Part shown: positions 54,189 through 63,575 of the stretch, piece after piece
Layout: each line of letters opens with the position of its first letter
Position numbering within the stretch: the first letter of the stretch is position 1
Origin: Chitinophaga sp. H8
GTDB lineage: Bacteria; Bacteroidota; Bacteroidia; Chitinophagales; Chitinophagaceae
Assembly: GCF_040567655.1 (NCBI RefSeq)
Contig: NZ_JBEXAC010000002.1
Location: forward strand, 620,001 to 684,000
Direction: 5' to 3'
DNA length: 64,000 bases
Notes under the pieces: generated by a model
What the model saw: the letters and a program-made list of their open reading frames with translations, nothing else
Told to the model about the DNA's origin: nothing
Database searches by the model: none
Translations under genes and position numbers: made by a program

Positions 54189-56102
54189 ATGTCGTATCCG
54201 TACAAGATCAAAAGCTTTGAAGAGTACCAGGAAGCTTACAAACAGAGTGTGATAGACCCGGAAGGATTCTGGGCCAACGTAGCCGATCATTTCTATTGGC
54301 GGCGTAAATGGGATAAGGTGCTGGAGTGGAATTTTAAAGATCCTGAGGTGAAATGGTTCATTGGTGGCAAAATGAACATCACAGAAAATTGTCTTGACCG
54401 GCATTTAGGTACATTAGGTAATACACCTGCCATTATATGGGAACCCAATGATCCGGAAGAGCATCACCGTATTATTACTTACCGTGATCTGTATAATAAG
54501 GTGTGTCAGTTTGCCAACGTATTAAAAAACAATGGTGTTAAAAAAGGTGACCGTGTTTGTATATATATGGGCATGATCCCTGAACTGGCCATTGCAGTGC
54601 TGGCCTGCGCACGTATTGGTGCTATCCATTCCGTAGTATTTGGCGGTTTCAGTGCGCAATCTATTGCCGACAGGATTCAGGATGCACAATGCAACCTCGT
54701 AATTACCTGCGACGGTGCTTTCCGTGGCAACAAGGACATTCCATTAAAATCTGTGATTGATGATGCCCTGATGGCTTGCCCTTCTGTTAAAAAAGTAATC
54801 GTGTGTACCCGCACCCGCACCCCGGTAAGTATGCTTAAAGGCAGAGATTCCTGGTGGGAAGATGAAATCAAGCAGGTGGAAACAATGGGTAACCCTCCCT
54901 GCCCGGCTGAAGAAATGGACGCGGAAGATGAACTATTCATCCTGTACACATCCGGCTCTACCGGCAAACCTAAAGGGGTAGTACATACCTGTGCGGGTTA
55001 TATGGTATACGCCAACTATACTTTTGTAAACACCTTCCAATATCAGGCTGGTGAAGTATTCTTCTGTACTGCCGATATCGGCTGGATCACTGGTCATAGT
55101 TATATCGTATATGGTCCGTTAAGTGCTGGTGGCACCACCCTTATGTTTGAAGGGGTACCAACCTGGCCTGATGCCGGCCGCCTCTGGGAAATAGTAGATA
55201 AATACCGGGTAGATACCTTATATACTGCTCCAACGGCTATACGCAGCCTGATGAGCTTTGGCCTGGGCCCCGTAAATCATAAAGACCTCAGCTCTCTGAA
55301 AAAACTGGGCAGCGTGGGCGAACCTATTAATGAAGAGGCCTGGCACTGGTTTAAAGATAATATCGGTAAAGGCAAATGCCCGATTGTAGATACCTGGTGG
55401 CAAACAGAAACCGGTGGTATCATGATTACCCCGCTGGCTGGTATTACCAAGGAAAAACCTGGTTATGCTACTTTACCTCTGCCTGGCATACAGCCTATCC
55501 TGGTAGATGAAAATGGGAAAGAAGTAGAAGGCAATGGCGTGAATGGCAATCTGTGTATTAAATTCCCATGGCCTGGTATGCTACGCACCACCTATGGTGA
55601 CCATGAACGCTGCCGCAAAACTTACTTCTCTACTTATGACAACCTCTACTTCACCGGAGATGGTTGCTTAAGAGATGAGGATGGTTACTACAGAATCACC
55701 GGCCGTGTAGACGATGTATTGAATGTGAGTGGTCACCGCATTGGTACTGCTGAAGTGGAAAACGCGATCAACATGCATGCCGGTGTAGTGGAAAGTGCCG
55801 TAGTAGGATTTCCGCACGACATCAAAGGCCAGGGTATTTATGCCTATGTGATCAGTGAAAAACTGACGCATGAACCTGAGCTCACCAAAAAAGATATCGC
55901 GCAAACCGTAGCCCGCATTATAGGCCCGATTGCCAAACCAGACAAGATCCAGTTTGTAAGCGGCTTGCCTAAAACACGTTCCGGTAAAATCATGCGCCGG
56001 ATCCTGCGCAAGATCGCAGAAGGTGACCTGGACAACCTGGGCGACACCTCTACCCTGCTGGATCCTGCTGTGGTAGAAGAAATCAAACGAGGAAAAATAT
56101 AA
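54189..56102 (+). CDS. acs: acetate-CoA ligase (acetyl-CoA synthetase)
   Basis: 637-residue AMP-forming enzyme that activates acetate to acetyl-CoA. Seen: N-terminal acyl-CoA synthetase extension with FWANVADHFYWRRKWDKVL, P-loop YTSGSTGKPKGVVH (about 256-269), the adenylate motif DTWWQTETGGIMI, TGDGCLRDEDGYYRITGRVDDVLNVSGHR hinge (cited in part), and the catalytic Lys motif KTRSGKIMRR (about 599-608), the site of regulatory acetylation in the family. Single gene with its own terminator. Confidence 0.96.
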   Translation: MSYPYKIKSFEEYQEAYKQSVIDPEGFWANVADHFYWRRKWDKVLEWNFKDPEVKWFIGGKMNITENCLDRHLGTLGNTPAIIWEPNDPEEHHRIITYRDLYNKVCQFANVLKNNGVKKGDRVCIYMGMIPELAIAVLACARIGAIHSVVFGGFSAQSIADRIQDAQCNLVITCDGAFRGNKDIPLKSVIDDALMACPSVKKVIVCTRTRTPVSMLKGRDSWWEDEIKQVETMGNPPCPAEEMDAEDELFILYTSGSTGKPKGVVHTCAGYMVYANYTFVNTFQYQAGEVFFCTADIGWITGHSYIVYGPLSAGGTTLMFEGVPTWPDAGRLWEIVDKYRVDTLYTAPTAIRSLMSFGLGPVNHKDLSSLKKLGSVGEPINEEAWHWFKDNIGKGKCPIVDTWWQTETGGIMITPLAGITKEKPGYATLPLPGIQPILVDENGKEVEGNGVNGNLCIKFPWPGMLRTTYGDHERCRKTYFSTYDNLYFTGDGCLRDEDGYYRITGRVDDVLNVSGHRIGTAEVENAINMHAGVVESAVVGFPHDIKGQGIYAYVISEKLTHEPELTKKDIAQTVARIIGPIAKPDKIQFVSGLPKTRSGKIMRRILRKIAEGDLDNLGDTSTLLDPAVVEEIKRGKI

Positions 56103-56111
56103 TTGCTTCAT

Positions 56112-56141
56112 AAAATGCCGGTACTCACCTACCGGCATTTT
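56112..56141 (+). terminator. terminator of acs
   Basis: AAAATGCCGGTA, 6-base loop, TACCGGCATTTT, then TATTTA. Confidence 0.85.
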
Positions 56142-56182
56142 TATTTACACCCGTTTCCTGCTGTCGTTTATCTTTCACGTAT

Positions 56183-56190
56183 TACATTTG
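56183..56190 (+). promoter_or_regulatory. -7 box next to the hydrolase start codon
   Basis: TACATTTG fits TAnnTTTG and ends 4 bp before ATG 56195. An alternative weaker box TATCTTTC lies at 56169-56176. Confidence 0.4.
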
Positions 56191-56194
56191 CTGT

Positions 56195-57154
56195 ATGAAA
56201 GTGTTAAAACGGATAGGTTGGATTTGTTTGTCCCTCTTTGTACTACTCAATATTATCGGTGCCTTTCACGCCTATAAGTTTACCCACTTTTACCCCGACA
56301 ACACACACGCCAACAAGCGCCCGGAACAAATGAGCACCTGGGAAAAAACAAGGATGATCCTCTTTGGTATCCGGATTTCAAAACCTGTGGTAAAAAACTT
56401 TCCGGATGTGCCTTATGAAACGATTGCACTGCACACCTCCGGTCACCTTAAGCTGGAAGGCTGGTGGATCCCCGCAACACAACCCAGGGGTACCGTCATC
56501 CTGTTTCATGGCTATATGGGTAATAAAGGAGCGCAATTGTCCGAGGCTGCATATTTCCGGGCTTTAGGCTACAATACCTTTTTACTGGATTTCCGGGCAC
56601 ATGGCAATAGTGATGGCTTCACTACCAGTATAGGCTTTAAGGAAGCGGAAGATGTATGGCTGGCGTATGATTTCGTGCACCGGCAAAAGGCGCAACAACA
56701 CATTATCCTGTGGGGTATGAGTATGGGTGCTGCAGCTATTTTAAAAGCAGTACCGGAATATCAGCTGCAACCGGAGAAAATAATCCTGGAAAGCCCGTTT
56801 GCTACGCTTACAGATGCCGTAAAAGGTAGAATGCGGGCAGTACATTTACCTGGTACTCCGCTTGCACAGCTCCTCACTTTCTGGGGAGGTATGGAACTGG
56901 GATTTTCCGGATTTGATTATGCTCCGGAAGCATATGCCCAAAAGATAAAAGCACCGGTGCTCCTCTGCTGGGGCAAGCAGGATACCCGGGTTATAGAAGC
57001 GGAAACGCAGGCGATCTACCAGCACCTTGGCAGCCCAGACAAAACACTGCTCATCTTCCCGGATGCCGGACATGAATCTTTTTGTCAACATGATCCACAA
57101 AAATGGCAAACGGCCATCCGTCATTTTCTGGGTGTGGCCACCAGCCAACCCTAA
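56195..57154 (+). CDS. membrane-anchored alpha/beta hydrolase
   Basis: 319 residues with one N-terminal membrane helix (about 7-27). Seen: oxyanion block LFHGYMGNKG (104-113), LLDFRAHGNSDG (130-141), nucleophile elbow GMSMG with S176, Asp in CWGKQDTRVIE (about 264-274) and His in DAGHESF (about 297-303). This is a complete catalytic triad. The family includes esterases, lipases and BEM46-like proteins. Substrate not predictable. Confidence 0.88.
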   Translation: MKVLKRIGWICLSLFVLLNIIGAFHAYKFTHFYPDNTHANKRPEQMSTWEKTRMILFGIRISKPVVKNFPDVPYETIALHTSGHLKLEGWWIPATQPRGTVILFHGYMGNKGAQLSEAAYFRALGYNTFLLDFRAHGNSDGFTTSIGFKEAEDVWLAYDFVHRQKAQQHIILWGMSMGAAAILKAVPEYQLQPEKIILESPFATLTDAVKGRMRAVHLPGTPLAQLLTFWGGMELGFSGFDYAPEAYAQKIKAPVLLCWGKQDTRVIEAETQAIYQHLGSPDKTLLIFPDAGHESFCQHDPQKWQTAIRHFLGVATSQP

Positions 57155-57188
57155 GGTATCATGAGGATCTTTTCCAATGCTTAGCGTA

Positions 57189-57227
57189 TTAAAAAAGCGT
57201 GCACCACACAAGCAGCGCACGCTTCTT
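57189..57227. terminator. bidirectional terminator
   Basis: AAAAAAGCGTGC and GCACGCTTCTT flank a 14-base loop, between the converging hydrolase and lipoprotein genes; the longest T run is on the minus strand. Confidence 0.75.
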
Positions 57228-57257
57228 ACAAGGTGCTATCCCCTGTTATTATATAAA

Positions 57258-58103
57258 TCATGGTGCATGCTGGCCGATATTGCCCTGCGCCACTACGATG
57301 CTCCCTAAAGTACTTTTCTCCTGTACGCTTACATGCCCGTCGAAGGTTACCAGGTCGGAGAACTTCAACGCGGTACTATCATCTTTTACTGTAATATTTT
57401 TTACCAGCTTACCTGTTGCCGGATCTACATCGCCCAGGGTAATTGCGATGGTACCGATAGTATCTGCAGCTTTACCAGTATAAATGCCCGCGGGATAGGT
57501 GCTTAAAACGCCCGTGGTAGTATTGATACCGTTCAAAGTAAGCGTAGCCAATGTATTGTTATTCTTTCTTTCCTGCAGGGTAAGTGTGCCCTTAATGCCT
57601 GAACTATGCACCGTATCCAGCGCATACGTGCGCGATTTTCCGGTAAATACATTACTGCCGATATCTGCCTGTGCTACATTTTTCCCTGCTTCTCCTGATT
57701 CCCGGATATTGATATGCCCGTCAAAATTGACCAGCTCCGTAAAGGAAATCGCTACCCCATTGTCCAGCTTTTGAATTAATGTATCCAGCTTGCCGGTATT
57801 GCCCGGAATGCTGCCCAGCGAAATGGCCAGCGGGCCAGGTGCTACAACGGTACGCTGGAATAATGCCGCCGTATAAGTGCTGGCAGGATCTGCACCTACC
57901 AGGTTGATCGCAATCCTGGTGCCATTGGTTTCCTTCTTAAATGCGATCGTGCCACTTACACCTGCACTTCCAATAGTAGTCAGTGTATAATCTTCACGTA
58001 AATCAAGTACGTTTTCTATTTTTTCTTTGGCACAGGCTCCTAATAAAATAGCTATTGCCATCATGAGCCCCATGAACTTCGCTGCGTTCCCGATCCGTGT
58101 CAT
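57258..58103 (-). CDS. lipoprotein with two CHRD-like repeats
   Basis: 281 residues from ATG 58103, where a clean lipoprotein signal begins (lipobox LLGAC). An upstream frame to 58190 lacks signal character and is not used. Seen: two homologous beta-rich halves of about 120 residues, each with SGVSGTI- or SGIKGTL-type strand, a LxLxGxxxxT segment, LGxIxxxTGK or LGDVDPATGK, and a closing FDGHxxxxE motif followed by VAQADIG or VAQGNIG. The pattern resembles CHRD domains; I am not certain of the family. Exported, function unknown. Confidence 0.72.
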   Translation of the reverse strand: MTRIGNAAKFMGLMMAIAILLGACAKEKIENVLDLREDYTLTTIGSAGVSGTIAFKKETNGTRIAINLVGADPASTYTAALFQRTVVAPGPLAISLGSIPGNTGKLDTLIQKLDNGVAISFTELVNFDGHINIRESGEAGKNVAQADIGSNVFTGKSRTYALDTVHSSGIKGTLTLQERKNNNTLATLTLNGINTTTGVLSTYPAGIYTGKAADTIGTIAITLGDVDPATGKLVKNITVKDDSTALKFSDLVTFDGHVSVQEKSTLGSIVVAQGNIGQHAP

Positions 58104-58324
58104 GCTCGTAGGTTTTACTTTGATATGGAGAAATATATTTGCGGTAACACAACAGTTAACAAAAACTCTACCAAAAATCTCCATGATCAAAATACAAGCG
58201 CAGACAGATAGTTATTTTCATATGGTCTCACCTCCACCTGTGGCATACCTGTCACCAGTGTATCATGGTTGCTGTAGCACCCTGAAATCAGCCACAGTAA
58301 ATGGTTAGCGGTGTAGCATGATCA

Positions 58325-58891
58325 TCACCGGCGTATCACTACAGGCGTGCCCACCTTCAGTATATCATACAACTCATTTACATCTGCATTTTTCATACTG
58401 ATACAACCCAGCGTCCAGTTGATCCGGCTATCTACATAATTATCTCGGATACCGGAACCATACTCTACACCATGAATACCGATACCTCCACCCATATCTG
58501 CATTAGCAGTCACTTTACCAGCAGCCAGGTAGTGTTGAAATTTTGCACGGGAATTTTCATTGGGGTAATCTAGCAACAAAAACCTGCTCCAGCGGTTATC
58601 CACCCGTTTACTCAAAATGCGGAAAGTACCCTCCGGAGTACGACGATCTCCCTGCACCAGCTTATCCGATTGATCCCGGCTGCCGAATACTACTTTATAA
58701 ATTTTACGGAGCGTCACATCTTCATATAAATACAGCCGGTAATCACTTTTATCTATCAGCAAAAAAACTTTGTCAACATCAATAGATGCAGCACGTAGCT
58801 TTACGTTATACAGGTCGCTTTTAGTATTAAAACCAGATAACGGAATCAGCGCAAATAACACTAGCCAATAACAATTACGATACATCTTCAT
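58325..58891 (-). CDS. small L,D-transpeptidase (YkuD/ErfK type)
   Basis: 188 residues with an N-terminal signal or anchor (about 7-23). Seen: YkuD domain (about 41-188) with GDRRTPEGTFRI (81-92), IGIHG (H140) and the catalytic NWTLGCISMKN (Cys163). Complete domain, no extra modules. It would cross-link peptidoglycan or attach proteins to it in the periplasm. Distinct from the large YcbB-like enzyme at 13077. Confidence 0.9.
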   Translation of the reverse strand: MKMYRNCYWLVLFALIPLSGFNTKSDLYNVKLRAASIDVDKVFLLIDKSDYRLYLYEDVTLRKIYKVVFGSRDQSDKLVQGDRRTPEGTFRILSKRVDNRWSRFLLLDYPNENSRAKFQHYLAAGKVTANADMGGGIGIHGVEYGSGIRDNYVDSRINWTLGCISMKNADVNELYDILKVGTPVVIRR

Positions 58892-58966
58892 AGGGCATTT
58901 AAGCTAATCCATAACGCCCAAAATGAAACAATTATTGTTTTAATGCTGTCAACTTCCTGTTACAAA

Positions 58967-59000
58967 AAAAAAGCGCCGCAAAATTTTGCGGCGCTTTTTT
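58967..59000. terminator. terminator of the M16 peptidase gene
   Basis: Perfect 34-bp palindrome with arm AAAAAAGCGCCGCAAAA; T runs on both strands. Confidence 0.85.
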
Positions 59001-59019
59001 AATCATATGGTGCGGATTA

Positions 59020-61962
59020 TTAGTATCCAAACAGCTCTTCGAGCGACAGCTTTTTCACACTACCGATCTTCTTCAGGTCATCATTGCTGATCTTCTTTTC
59101 AGAAGCAAGGATACAATAAGTGTATGGTTTGTTGGCCAGATTTTCATCATGGAATTTTTTCACATCAGCAAATGATAGTTTGTTGATGTTATCATACACT
59201 TGTTTGCGGATATCATTATTCAGCCCCAGCTTTTGCGCTGCCAGGTAACTGAAAATAACACCATCCTGTGTAATACGTTCTGTTTCAATATCCTGGCGCA
59301 TGCCTTGTTTAGCTGTTTCCAGCAACTGGTCTGCTTCCGGAATGGTATTCAGCAGTTCATTCATACCGGCAATAGCTTCGTTCATCTTATCTGCCTGGCA
59401 GCCTACGTAAGCTACTGTAGAATAACGTTCTCCTTTTTTGGCAGGGGAAGCATATTGTGCATAGGTAGAGTAAGCGAGTGCTTTGGATTCACGGATAGTC
59501 TGGAATACAATAGATCCCATACCTCCGCCAAAGTAAGCGTTGAACAAACCTATGGTAGCGGTATTGTCCGGATTGTATACACCATTATTCCTTACCCAGT
59601 TTACTTCAGACTGTACCATGTCGTAGTCTGCAAATAATACCTGATTCTGGGATTGGCTGTTTTTCTCAAATTTGATAGCAGCAGGTGCTTCTTTGAAGCT
59701 GGCAGGTATAGCATGCAATTTTTTCACCTCAGCGGCTGCTACTTCCATTGATTTAGGCCCGTAGTAAATGATACGGTGCTTATAGGAAGGCAGGGAGTGC
59801 AAAATATCTGTCAGCTCCTGTGCAGACAATGCTTCCAGCTCAGCCTGGCTCATCTGATTGTTGTAAGGATTTTTGCTGCCATACATCGCATAGTTTACCA
59901 GCCCTTTCATAATAGCACCTTTGTTGAGCTTGCTATCAGTACGTGATTTCTGGATACGTCCTTTTAAAGCAGCCAGCGCTTCTTCATTAGGTTTGCAGTT
60001 AGCAAGCAGGTGTTCAAACAGTTTTACTGCCTGATCAAAATTTTCCTGTAAGCCGGAAATGCTGATCACGGAGTTTTCAGAAGAAGAAGATACACTGAAA
60101 TTGCAGGCAATATTGTAAAACTCTTTACTGATCTGTTCAGAAGTGTATTTATCTGTGCCCAGGTATTGCAGGTATTGTGCTGCTAAAGGCAATTTCTGGT
60201 TGTTCCAGCTACCCATGTCAAAATAATAGTACAAACGGAACAAGCCATTGTCTTTATTCTGCGCATACAGCATCTCTGTATTGCCTACATTGACTTTCTG
60301 GATGTCCTTGTTATAATCCAGCCATTGTGGTTGTACGGGTGTAGCAGGCATAGCAGCGATGGCTGCCAGGAAGGGCGACTGTGCTTCACGGTTAACTTCT
60401 ACAGCAGTGATCGCTGGCTTCTCTACTTTTTCGATGTTTTTATCTTCTCCTTTACGCTTGTAGATCAACACATAATTATTGTCCAGGTACTTTTTAGCAA
60501 AATCAATGATTTGCTGTTTGGTAACCTTACCCATTTCATCTACATATCCCACATCATTCAGCCAGTTGTCGCCTTTACTTTTGATAAATGCGTCCATCAG
60601 GGCATTCGCTCGGTTTTCATTGCTTTCCAAACCCTGCAGTTCACCCAGTTTGGCATTGTTCACAATCGCTTTTACCAGGGTAGCATCAAACTCTCCTTTT
60701 TTCAGGATCTCCAGCTGGCCCAGCAGCAGGTCTTTTACTTCTTCCAGGCTCTGGCCTTGTTTAGCTTTACCACTTAATGACAGGATCGCATAGTCTTTCC
60801 AGCTCAGCAGGCTGGCACCAGCGCCCAGTACTTTCTGCTGTTTATTGATATTCAGGTCCAGCAATCCTGCTTTTCCATTGGTCAATATCTGTGAAACCAC
60901 ACTCAGCAATACAGATGATCTGGTATCCAGTGCACCTGGCATTCTGAAAGCCAGGTCTACGCTCTCTGCATCAGGGCCTAACACATCTTTTACGATAGGC
61001 GCTTTGATAGGTGCTTCCGGAGCTGGCTTGTATTCCTTTACAGGCCGCGCTTTCATGTAAGAGAAGCTGTTATCAATAGCTTTGATAACATAGTCAGGAT
61101 CAAAATCACCGGCCATAGTAATAGCCATGTTATTAGGTACATAATATTCGTTGTAGAAATCACGGATCACCCTCAGATTAGGGTTTTTCAGGTGTTCTAC
61201 GGTACCGATGGTAGATTGCTGTCCGTAGTTATGTGTGGGGAACATCAGGGCCAGCAAGGTTTCATACACCCTGCGGCCATCATTATCCAACCCTCTGTTC
61301 TTTTCTTCATAAACGGCTTCCAGCTCTGTATGGAACAGGCGGAATACCGGATCACGGAAACGTTCTGCCTGTACGGCCAGGTATTTATCAATGGCATTGG
61401 AAGGAATATCTTCCTGGTAAATGGTTTCTTCTGTCCAGGTGTGCGCATTGGTATTCTGCGCTCCCATGCCCGACATCATTTTATCATATTCGTTGGCGAT
61501 AGCGTATTTGGCGGCAATGCCCGAAACGCTGTCAATCTGGCGATATACCGCTTTGCGGGCAGCCGGATCAGTAGTTTTGTTGTAGGTGTCATACAGCCCT
61601 TCTATCTGGTCGATATAAGGCTTTTCTTTTGCCCAGTCTAATGAGCCAAACTTTTGCGTGCCTTTAAACAGCAGGTGTTCCAGGTAATGCGCCAGACCGG
61701 TATGATCTTTAGGATCGTTGTTACTCCCTGCGCGGGTACCTATTAATGTCTGGATACGTGGATCTTTTTTATTTACGCTCAGCATCACGGTCAGCCCATT
61801 CTTCAGTTTATAGATACGTGATTTCATGGGGTCATTGGTAACGTATCGGTAGGTATACCCTCCGGAGCTGGCTTCTTTCCACTCATACTTGCGCTGGGCC
61901 GCTGCTATTTGCAGCGAGCCGACGCCCAATAATAGTAAAACAGTGCTTTTAATGATGTTCAT
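59020..61962 (-). CDS. M16 family metallopeptidase (insulinase/pitrilysin type)
   Basis: 980-residue exported zinc peptidase with signal peptide (1-about 22). Seen: inverted zinc motif HYLEH (H92, E95, H96) in LAHYLEHLLFKGTQKFG and the downstream Glu in EAVYEEKNRGLDNDGR, then three further M16-type domains without zinc ligands, giving the full four-domain insulinase layout. Likely degrades peptides in the periplasm. A minus-strand -7 box TATATTTG lies at 61992-61999. Confidence 0.92.
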   Translation of the reverse strand: MNIIKSTVLLLLGVGSLQIAAAQRKYEWKEASSGGYTYRYVTNDPMKSRIYKLKNGLTVMLSVNKKDPRIQTLIGTRAGSNNDPKDHTGLAHYLEHLLFKGTQKFGSLDWAKEKPYIDQIEGLYDTYNKTTDPAARKAVYRQIDSVSGIAAKYAIANEYDKMMSGMGAQNTNAHTWTEETIYQEDIPSNAIDKYLAVQAERFRDPVFRLFHTELEAVYEEKNRGLDNDGRRVYETLLALMFPTHNYGQQSTIGTVEHLKNPNLRVIRDFYNEYYVPNNMAITMAGDFDPDYVIKAIDNSFSYMKARPVKEYKPAPEAPIKAPIVKDVLGPDAESVDLAFRMPGALDTRSSVLLSVVSQILTNGKAGLLDLNINKQQKVLGAGASLLSWKDYAILSLSGKAKQGQSLEEVKDLLLGQLEILKKGEFDATLVKAIVNNAKLGELQGLESNENRANALMDAFIKSKGDNWLNDVGYVDEMGKVTKQQIIDFAKKYLDNNYVLIYKRKGEDKNIEKVEKPAITAVEVNREAQSPFLAAIAAMPATPVQPQWLDYNKDIQKVNVGNTEMLYAQNKDNGLFRLYYYFDMGSWNNQKLPLAAQYLQYLGTDKYTSEQISKEFYNIACNFSVSSSSENSVISISGLQENFDQAVKLFEHLLANCKPNEEALAALKGRIQKSRTDSKLNKGAIMKGLVNYAMYGSKNPYNNQMSQAELEALSAQELTDILHSLPSYKHRIIYYGPKSMEVAAAEVKKLHAIPASFKEAPAAIKFEKNSQSQNQVLFADYDMVQSEVNWVRNNGVYNPDNTATIGLFNAYFGGGMGSIVFQTIRESKALAYSTYAQYASPAKKGERYSTVAYVGCQADKMNEAIAGMNELLNTIPEADQLLETAKQGMRQDIETERITQDGVIFSYLAAQKLGLNNDIRKQVYDNINKLSFADVKKFHDENLANKPYTYCILASEKKISNDDLKKIGSVKKLSLEELFGY

Positions 61963-61991
61963 ATGTTGGTTTTTGAGAATAAAACATACAC

Positions 61992-61999
61992 CAAATATA
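61992..61999 (-). promoter_or_regulatory. -7 box of the M16 peptidase gene
   Basis: TATATTTG on the minus strand, 29 bp before the ATG; no well-spaced -33 element. Confidence 0.5.
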
Positions 62000-62161
62000 T
62001 AGGATACCGCAAAAATTACGTGTTAAAAAGAGGAGAGAAATCAGAGGAATCGGGATGAACGGCAATTATAAAATGGGAAAAAAGCACCCTGTTCCGCAGT
62101 TTAAAGTGATAGCGGCAAAATAATGGGGTTGATAGGTATTCCTTTCCAAACGTACTGATAA

Positions 62162-62578
62162 TCAGTACTGCAGCAAATGCGTAGAGGAAAGCGACGCATG
62201 TAAATAAGGTAAAATCAGCAAGCTGTCATTGGTCATCCGGCGGGCCCTTTTCTTCATATTTACTTTTAAGGGAACAGCGGTAGCCAGTTTCCGTCTTAAG
62301 ATCATTTGTTTAGTTGCCACCGGCGACATGGTCAGGTTCACGGTGGGTACCAGCTCCTGTACCTGTACAGGGTCTATTGGAACGATGGTATGCCCGTGCA
62401 TCCTGATAGGTGTAAACGCTGCTGCCAGCACAGTGCCTGCTGGTGGTGTATAGCGCTCAGGAGCTGGCTGCTGATCCGTAAGCCCTGCCTGCACACCAAA
62501 CATCTTCTTATCGCAAGAGTGTGCCCAGGTAATAAAACCGGCACATGCCAGGAAGGCGAAGAATGATCGCATAAACAC
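62162..62578 (-). CDS. small exported protein of unknown function
   Basis: 138 residues (136 from the second ATG at 62572). An N-terminal hydrophobic stretch ends in THSC-like AHSC at about residue 22, a possible lipobox of weak quality. The rest has no recognised domain and contains a basic patch (MKKRARRM) near residue 110. It lies 22 bp downstream of the outer membrane barrel gene on the same strand, so it is probably in that operon. Confidence 0.65.
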   Translation of the reverse strand: MFMRSFFAFLACAGFITWAHSCDKKMFGVQAGLTDQQPAPERYTPPAGTVLAAAFTPIRMHGHTIVPIDPVQVQELVPTVNLTMSPVATKQMILRRKLATAVPLKVNMKKRARRMTNDSLLILPYLHASLSSTHLLQY

Positions 62579-62600
62579 TATTTAGATTTGGTAATAATAA

Positions 62601-63527
62601 TTAAAAGCCGTTAAACCGGAACCCTATTGAAAAGGGGTATTGCTCTAATCCGTAGTCATGAAGCGGGGTCAATGCAAAATTTCCATATAGTTTAACTGGT
62701 CCGTAGCCTACTTCCGTAGCAAGGCCAAAGCGCCATTTATTCAGATTAAAATCATCCGCCCGTCTCACCTTTCCCCGCTCTGCACTGATTTGTTTCGTAC
62801 GGGATTTCATCAGATAACCTCCCGTCACGCCCAGGCTCAACTCAAATGAACGGCCAGGGTGGTAAGGATTAGAGTTAAAGTTCAGCATCACTGGTACGGT
62901 GAGGTAAGATGCAAATAACTTATTCTTGGAAAACTCAATGGAATCCCTGACAATCTTGGTAGGATAACCCGGCTGATACGTAATATTACGTGCATACCTG
63001 TAGTTATTCATTTCCAGACCCAGCGCATATAACAAGTTAAACTTATGCTTAGCTATGTTTAACCGCTGCATAAACAACCATATATTTATATTAACAGATT
63101 TTCCGGTAATGAGTTTAAATTCCGAAGGAGTTAATGGTTCGCTGCCCTGACGGGGCGCCAGGGTATTTAACCCGATAGCGGTGTAATCATAGGCTCCCTT
63201 TTCCATGACAGTAGGACTGGAACCGCCCAGGTAGCCATTACTCTGGGTAGGATAATACGCTACATAACTAGCTCCGCTATAGTCGCTGCGGTCGATATAA
63301 TTATTAAAGCCCACATCAAATACCAGCCACTTGGTTTGCAGGTTCTTCTTCAGCTTATGGCTGGTATAGGCCGTATCGTTATAAAATTTATAACTGTTTC
63401 TGCCTTTTTCGTTCTTGCCTTTTATGATGATCAGCCCTTTGATCTGAATAGTATCAGGAGGCACCTGCGCATTTGCCCACCATCCTCCTAACATCAGTAA
63501 CATTAAGAGTAGAAATTTACGCTTCAT
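62601..63527 (-). CDS. outer membrane beta-barrel protein
   Basis: 308 residues with signal peptide (1-about 20, ending WANAQ). Seen: alternating amphipathic strands such as WLVFDVGFNNYID, FNLLYALGLEMNNYRY, FELSLGVTGGYLM and WRFGLATEVGYGPVKLYGNFAL, and a C-terminal aromatic FRFNGF end, as in OMP_b-brl_2 type proteins. Often encoded after a sigma or anti-sigma pair in Bacteroidota; the upstream gene here is cut by the window. Confidence 0.85.
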   Translation of the reverse strand: MKRKFLLLMLLMLGGWWANAQVPPDTIQIKGLIIIKGKNEKGRNSYKFYNDTAYTSHKLKKNLQTKWLVFDVGFNNYIDRSDYSGASYVAYYPTQSNGYLGGSSPTVMEKGAYDYTAIGLNTLAPRQGSEPLTPSEFKLITGKSVNINIWLFMQRLNIAKHKFNLLYALGLEMNNYRYARNITYQPGYPTKIVRDSIEFSKNKLFASYLTVPVMLNFNSNPYHPGRSFELSLGVTGGYLMKSRTKQISAERGKVRRADDFNLNKWRFGLATEVGYGPVKLYGNFALTPLHDYGLEQYPFSIGFRFNGF

Positions 63528-63575
63528 AATGATTTCCTCAATTATTTATAAATCGCAGGCCTGTGCCTGCCTGAA